Positions 5,432-8,577 of a stretch of DNA of 8,577 nucleotides are shown piece after piece. A model generated the notes under the pieces. The model saw only the letters and a list, made by a program, of their open reading frames with translations. It did no database searches and had not been told where the DNA came from. Within the stretch, counting starts at the first letter, position 1. The number at the start of each line of letters is the position of its first letter. The translations under genes and the position numbers were made by a program. Origin of the DNA: DATBGZ01 sp036557785 (lineage in GTDB: Bacteria > Actinomycetota > Actinomycetes > Mycobacteriales > Micromonosporaceae); the NCBI GenBank assembly GCA_036557785.1, contig DATBGZ010000093.1, positions 1 to 8,577 on the forward strand. Reading direction: 5' to 3'.

Positions 5432-6241
5432 TCACGGGTCGGAATGGACCTCGGTTTCGATGAAGGACTCGATGAGGTCGGCGGCGATCCGTCCGCCTCG
5501 GGAGGCGAGGTGCAGGCCGTCGGAGTGGACCACGAAGCCGTTGCGACGCCCGATCCGATCCAGCGAGACGCCCAGCCCGAGGTGCAGCACCACCGCCCTG
5601 GCGACCATGGCGAGCGAGTCCGGGACGGCACGCCCGGTGCCGTCCGTGGCGATCACCTCGGCCAGTCGCTCGTGCAGCGGCAGGTAGCCGACACCCTCGG
5701 CGTCCGCGGTCCGGCGGATGATCTCATTGGCGCGGTCCACCCTCTGGTTGAGCGCGGAGCCGAGCTGCTCACCCACGGGCTGAAGAGACATCAGCCCGAC
5801 CCGGGCCCCCGCCGCTGATAGACCGCGGACGATCGCCCTGAGGTTGGCTTCGAGTCCGTCCCACTTCGCCGCGGCGACCGCGTCGCTGGCCGCGCCGCCA
5901 TGGATGGCCAGCACGTCGTTCGCTCCGACGTGGACGATCACGAATCTCGGCGTGCGGGCGAGCACTGCCGCCAGGCGGGCGAGCACCTGCGTTGAGGTGT
6001 TGCCGTTCACCCCCGCATTGACGAAGCCGAACTGGGGCAGCCGGCGGGCAAGATCAGCGACGACGTTGAAGCTCACCGTTCCCTGAATCGTGCTGGCGCC
6101 GAGGCAGACAACCGGGGGACCGTCGCCGGCCGGAGCGGGATCGGCCGGACCCCGCCGGAGTCGCGCGAACGCCACGACGACGACCAGAACCGGTACCGCG
6201 ACGAGCAGCAGCGCCACGAGCAATGCCACGACCACTGTCAT
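5432..6241 (-). CDS. Membrane-anchored SGNH/GDSL-type hydrolase
   Basis: This 269-residue protein begins with one strong hydrophobic helix (MTVVVALLVALLLVAVPVLV through residue 26, then ARLRR), a signal anchor. The positive charges after the helix leave orientation open, but an outside catalytic domain is usual for such enzymes. SGNH blocks are visible: block I VVCLGASTIQG with nucleophile S50 (GAST instead of GDSL), block II G80 in NAGVNGNTS, block III N109 in GANDV, block V D241 and H244 in DGLHL. The family are esterases, lipases and polysaccharide deacetylases; the substrate here is unknown. The ATG at 6241 overlaps the ankyrin gene's stop as ATGA, which fixes the start and implies translational coupling. 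Any start further upstream would lie inside the ankyrin gene and add an unnatural Arg-rich segment. Confidence 0.88.
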   Translation of the reverse strand: MTVVVALLVALLLVAVPVLVVVVAFARLRRGPADPAPAGDGPPVVCLGASTIQGTVSFNVVADLARRLPQFGFVNAGVNGNTSTQVLARLAAVLARTPRFVIVHVGANDVLAIHGGAASDAVAAAKWDGLEANLRAIVRGLSAAGARVGLMSLQPVGEQLGSALNQRVDRANEIIRRTADAEGVGYLPLHERLAEVIATDGTGRAVPDSLAMVARAVVLHLGLGVSLDRIGRRNGFVVHSDGLHLASRGGRIAADLIESFIETEVHSDP

Positions 6242-6975
6242 GCGGCACCCGACTCCGGGCCGGCAGCGGTGTCCCGACGGCTGGGTTGTGCGCCCTGTTC
6301 GCGGAGCCACGTGGTGAGCAGATCGCGGCGCGTGTCGGGGCCCGGCGCGACATCCAGGGGCGTGCCGTGGGCGTACTCGACCGTGGCGTCGATATCCGCG
6401 CCCTTGCGCAGGAGGTACTCGGCGACGCGACGTTGCCCGCCGCGGCACGCGTGCCAGAAAGCCTCATTGAGCTGCGCCGGCTCGGGGCCGGCGGCGAGGA
6501 GTTGCTCCACGCGGGTCATGAGGCCGAGCGCGGCAGCCTGCCAGGGCTTGTCGACGCGCGCGCCGCGCTCGACCAGCCGCCGGGCGACGTGCCAGCAGCC
6601 GTACCCGACGGCATTGTCCAGCGGTGTGCCGATGGATCCCCCGGCCGCCTCAACATCGGCACCGCCGTCGATGAGAGCGTCGGCAACGTCGACGTCGTCG
6701 CTGCTCGCTGCCCAGTGCAGCGGGGTCTCCGGCGCGTGGCCTTCGGTGCGGGCGTTCGGGTCGGCGCCGGCAGCGATCAGCAGGCGCACGGTGGCGGGAC
6801 CGTCCGGGTAGTAACCCGGCCAGTCCGTGACCACGTGCAACGCGGTACGGCCGCGGAAGCGGCCCGTGGCGATGGCGGGTTGCTCATCCAGCAGGCGGCG
6901 CAGGCCGGCCAGGTCGCCGCCGCGGATCGACGCGACCACGGCCACCGCGGTCGCCTGCTCATCGGATGTGGGCAC
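6238..6975 (-). CDS. Ankyrin-repeat protein
   Basis: This 245-residue protein, with no signal peptide or membrane helix, is built of ankyrin-type helix pairs. Clear units include GRTALHVVTD with RLLIAAGADPNAR (42-76), TPLHWAASSD with ADALIDGGADVEA (84-110), TPLDNAVGYG with ARRLVERGARVD (117-142), and FWHACRGGQRRVAEYLLRKG with ADIDA (173-197). The 143-172 unit is degenerate. Ankyrin arrays bind proteins, so a cytosolic scaffold or inhibitor role is likely; no enzyme motif is seen. The GTG at 6975 is chosen because a perfect GGAGGAG lies 5 bases upstream on the minus strand (6986-6980); an in-frame GTG at 7005 has no such site. The stop overlaps the start of the SGNH hydrolase gene (ATGA), so the two products are likely made together. 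Confidence 0.88.
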   Translation of the reverse strand: MPTSDEQATAVAVVASIRGGDLAGLRRLLDEQPAIATGRFRGRTALHVVTDWPGYYPDGPATVRLLIAAGADPNARTEGHAPETPLHWAASSDDVDVADALIDGGADVEAAGGSIGTPLDNAVGYGCWHVARRLVERGARVDKPWQAAALGLMTRVEQLLAAGPEPAQLNEAFWHACRGGQRRVAEYLLRKGADIDATVEYAHGTPLDVAPGPDTRRDLLTTWLREQGAQPSRRDTAAGPESGAA

Positions 6976-6979
6976 GCAG

Positions 6980-6986
6980 CTCCTCC
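6980..6986 (-). promoter_or_regulatory. Ribosome binding site deciding the ankyrin gene start
   Basis: The minus strand reads GGAGGAG here, 4-5 bases before the GTG at 6975-6973. It rules against the longer start at 7005. The 117-bp gap up to 7092 has no clear promoter; TACGGT on the minus strand around 7029 is only a faint -10. Confidence 0.75.
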
Positions 6987-7067
6987 CATGCGAGAGACCG
7001 GGCACCAGACGGACCTCGCATAGACCGTACGATCTGCCAGCGGTGCTCGGCCCGCCGGATGGCCGCT

Positions 7068-7089
7068 TCGGCTGGATCGGGCGAGCCGA
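7068..7089 (-). terminator. Weak hairpin after the beta-propeller gene
   Basis: TCGGCT (minus strand 7089-7084) and AGCCGA (7073-7068) could pair across a 10-base loop, starting 4 bases after the stop codon of the propeller gene. The stem is short and lacks a T-run. It may reduce read-through into the ankyrin gene or mean nothing. Confidence 0.25.
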
Positions 7090-7092
7090 CCG

Positions 7093-8325
7093 TTACGACA
7101 TACCGGGCAACGGTCCGAGATAGAGCGCGCCAGGCAGATCGAAGACCGCGCCGGCAGGCAGGGACGTGAGCGGGCCCAGGCTGTGGCCCGTCGGGTCGAC
7201 CAGGTTGAGCTGGATGCGCCCCGACTCAGCGGCCTTGGTGGCGTACACGATGGTGTCGCCAGACCCGTACCAGGACGGGCCCGCGGCAGCGGCCGGCAGA
7301 TTGAGCCGGCTGGTCACGCGGCCAGTCGTCGTCGAGACGACCGCGTAGTCCACGGCACGGGGGTCCGAGTAATCGGTGCAGGACCGGACCTCGGGCTCGT
7401 CATAGATGCCGACCAGCAGACTGCCGCCACCGCCGAGCGACCGGACGTCGGCGACGATCCCCGCGCACTGGGCGAGCAGGAGCTGCCACGACAGATGCTC
7501 GTACGGCTTGAGGATGCCGCCCTCCGTGACCGCTAGGGAGCGCGTCTGACGCCCGTTGACCGGGTCGGTCCACTCCAGGCGCATCTCGTCGAACCCCCCG
7601 TAGAACCAGCCGGTCACCACCTGCCCGTCAGACTCCGGCAGGGCAAGCGCGAGCTCACCGTCACCGAGCTGGGCTGTTGCCATGGGCCATGACTGGCCCG
7701 ATCCCAGGTTGAGCAGGAACGCGTCGTGGTCGCGGTAGTAGACCAGCCACTGACCATCGGGCGACCACGCTCCAGGCCTGGCGTGTTCGAGTCGCCTCAC
7801 AGTCGTACTCGTAAGGTCGCGCAGGGTGGTCGCGTCCGGCCCCACCGCGACCAGCCACCGTCCGTCCGACGACAGTTCCAGCGGGAACTTCTTGAATGTC
7901 TCGGCGTCAAGGGTCCCACTCAGCGGGTTGACGGGCACCTCGTACTGCGTCCCGTCCTGCGCCACGAGGTACGTCGCGGCGCCCGAAGCCGCCTGGTAGA
8001 TCAGGGAGGTGCGGCCCACCCCGTGGTCGGTCGGCAGCACCAGGGCGCGCTGAGGCGGGTCGACCACCGGGGGAAGGACCGGCATGCCGGCCGAGGCGGA
8101 CGTGCGCGCCGGGCCTGGTAGCGACGTGCGCGTTCCGGGCAGCAGTATGTCCATGCCCGCCACGACGGCCACCAGGGTCAGGGCGGCCGATCCCGTGGTG
8201 ACGACGACGGCGACGCGCCGCCGGCGACGCCGCCGCAGCGCCAGCAGCACTTTCGCCGCGTCGGCGTATTGGCGCGCCCGCCCCGCGAGCTCGGTCAGTT
8301 CCCGCTCGATATCGAGGGACAACAT
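7093..8325 (-). CDS. Single-pass membrane protein with outer beta-propeller-like domain; possible anti-sigma/sensor
   Basis: This 410-residue protein overlaps the sigma factor stop by ATGA (ATG at 8325). Layout: a short cytosolic N-region (1-37) with an amphipathic stretch (IERELTELAGRARQYADAAK) and seven Arg in a row (31-37), one membrane helix (38-57), a Pro/Ser spacer (about 63-92), then a large all-beta domain. Propeller-type blades include LELSSDGRWLVAVGPD (149-164), the PD40-like GAWSPDGQWLVYYRD (185-199) and PSWYGSGDTIVYATK (350-364). C287 and C316 may form a disulfide outside the cell. There is no HxxxCxxC zinc anti-sigma motif, so it is not a classical ZAS protein. The coupling with the sigma gene makes it a likely regulator or sensor of that sigma factor, with the short N-region as the only contact surface; that role is inferred from context. 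Confidence 0.85.
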   Translation of the reverse strand: MLSLDIERELTELAGRARQYADAAKVLLALRRRRRRRVAVVVTTGSAALTLVAVVAGMDILLPGTRTSLPGPARTSASAGMPVLPPVVDPPQRALVLPTDHGVGRTSLIYQAASGAATYLVAQDGTQYEVPVNPLSGTLDAETFKKFPLELSSDGRWLVAVGPDATTLRDLTSTTVRRLEHARPGAWSPDGQWLVYYRDHDAFLLNLGSGQSWPMATAQLGDGELALALPESDGQVVTGWFYGGFDEMRLEWTDPVNGRQTRSLAVTEGGILKPYEHLSWQLLLAQCAGIVADVRSLGGGGSLLVGIYDEPEVRSCTDYSDPRAVDYAVVSTTTGRVTSRLNLPAAAAGPSWYGSGDTIVYATKAAESGRIQLNLVDPTGHSLGPLTSLPAGAVFDLPGALYLGPLPGMS

Positions 8326-8577
8326 CAGCTGGTCCTCCGTCCATCGGCCATCTCGGGGAGCAGTTCCCGCAGCCGCTTGAGTGCGTGATGTGCCTGGCTT
8401 TTGACGGTGCCGGGCGAGCACCGCAACACCTCGGCGACCTCGTCGATGGAGTAGTCGTGGTAGTAGCGCAGCACCACCACAGCGCGTTGCCGGACGGGTA
8501 GGGCGGCGAGTGCCGCGGCCATCGTGAGCCGATCGGCAGCCTCGGCCGGCTCGTCGGCCAGACCGGGATGTTCCGGG
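8325..8577 (-). CDS. SigE-family ECF RNA polymerase sigma factor, C-terminal part (cut by window edge)
   Basis: The last 83 residues of a sigma-70 family protein are visible; the frame stays open to the right edge, so sigma region 2 is missing. Region 4 is clear: LPVRQRAVVVLRYYHDYSID is followed by EVAEVLRCSPGTVKSQAHHA, the helix-turn-helix that recognises the -35 element, then LKRLRELLPE. The RYYHDYSIDEVAEVL and GTVKSQ wording is typical of the SigE-type ECF factors that are very numerous in Streptomyces and Micromonosporaceae. The ATG at 8522 is internal and not the start. The stop overlaps the next gene (ATGA), so sigma and the propeller membrane protein should be made in coupled fashion. 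The promoters it serves cannot be told from this window. Confidence 0.9.
   Translation of the reverse strand, partial: PEHPGLADEPAEAADRLTMAAALAALPVRQRAVVVLRYYHDYSIDEVAEVLRCSPGTVKSQAHHALKRLRELLPEMADGRRTS

Noticed and set aside
6223..7023. Plus-strand open frame opposite the ankyrin gene
   Set aside because: No domain or ribosome site; the minus strand shows regular ankyrin repeats.
8084..8380. Arg-rich plus-strand frame near the sigma/propeller junction
   Set aside because: It is the complement of the membrane helix and poly-Arg region of the propeller protein; no ribosome site or domain.

Overview
The window is GC-rich (roughly 70%) with strongly GC-biased third codon positions, short gene gaps and GTG/ATG starts. 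Together with SigE-type sigma factors, DUF6069 membrane proteins and HisKA_3/NarL two-component pairs, this points to a high-GC actinobacterium. Micromonosporaceae would fit best, but the family is inferred, not shown. No RNA gene or CRISPR array was seen.

Left part (1-1100) looks like accessory or eroded DNA. It opens with the start of an IS481-type transposase running off the left edge and the element's end. A 12-bp tandem repeat follows, then a small excisionase-like HTH protein with its own operator-like repeats but no recognisable partner. About 500 bp after it hold only a possible decayed coding fragment. At 1103-1758 is a secreted lipoprotein with a Thr/Pro linker and a C-terminal beta-sandwich-like domain. 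It reads cleanly only if one base is restored near 1286-1300.

Middle part (1783-5349) is a regulatory and membrane module. A minus-strand histidine kinase and NarL-type response regulator are coupled by an ATGA overlap. They diverge from a plus-strand pair: a four-helix DUF6069 protein and a membrane-anchored HSL-type alpha/beta hydrolase. The shared 129-bp gap carries four alternating ACCGAC/GTCGGT-like half-sites spaced 10-11 bp apart, next to a promoter for the kinase that looks leaderless. The simplest model is that the response regulator binds there and controls its own operon and the membrane pair.

Right part (5432-8577) is all minus strand. A SigE-family ECF sigma factor (3' part only) overlaps by ATGA a one-helix membrane protein with an outer beta-propeller-like domain, which may be its sensor or anti-sigma factor. 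Downstream, an ankyrin-repeat protein overlaps by ATGA a membrane-anchored SGNH hydrolase. A GC hairpin lies between this SGNH gene and the convergent alpha/beta hydrolase gene. I see no proven new system. The best leads are the phased half-site array, the sigma/propeller pair, the ankyrin/SGNH pair and the frameshifted lipoprotein.
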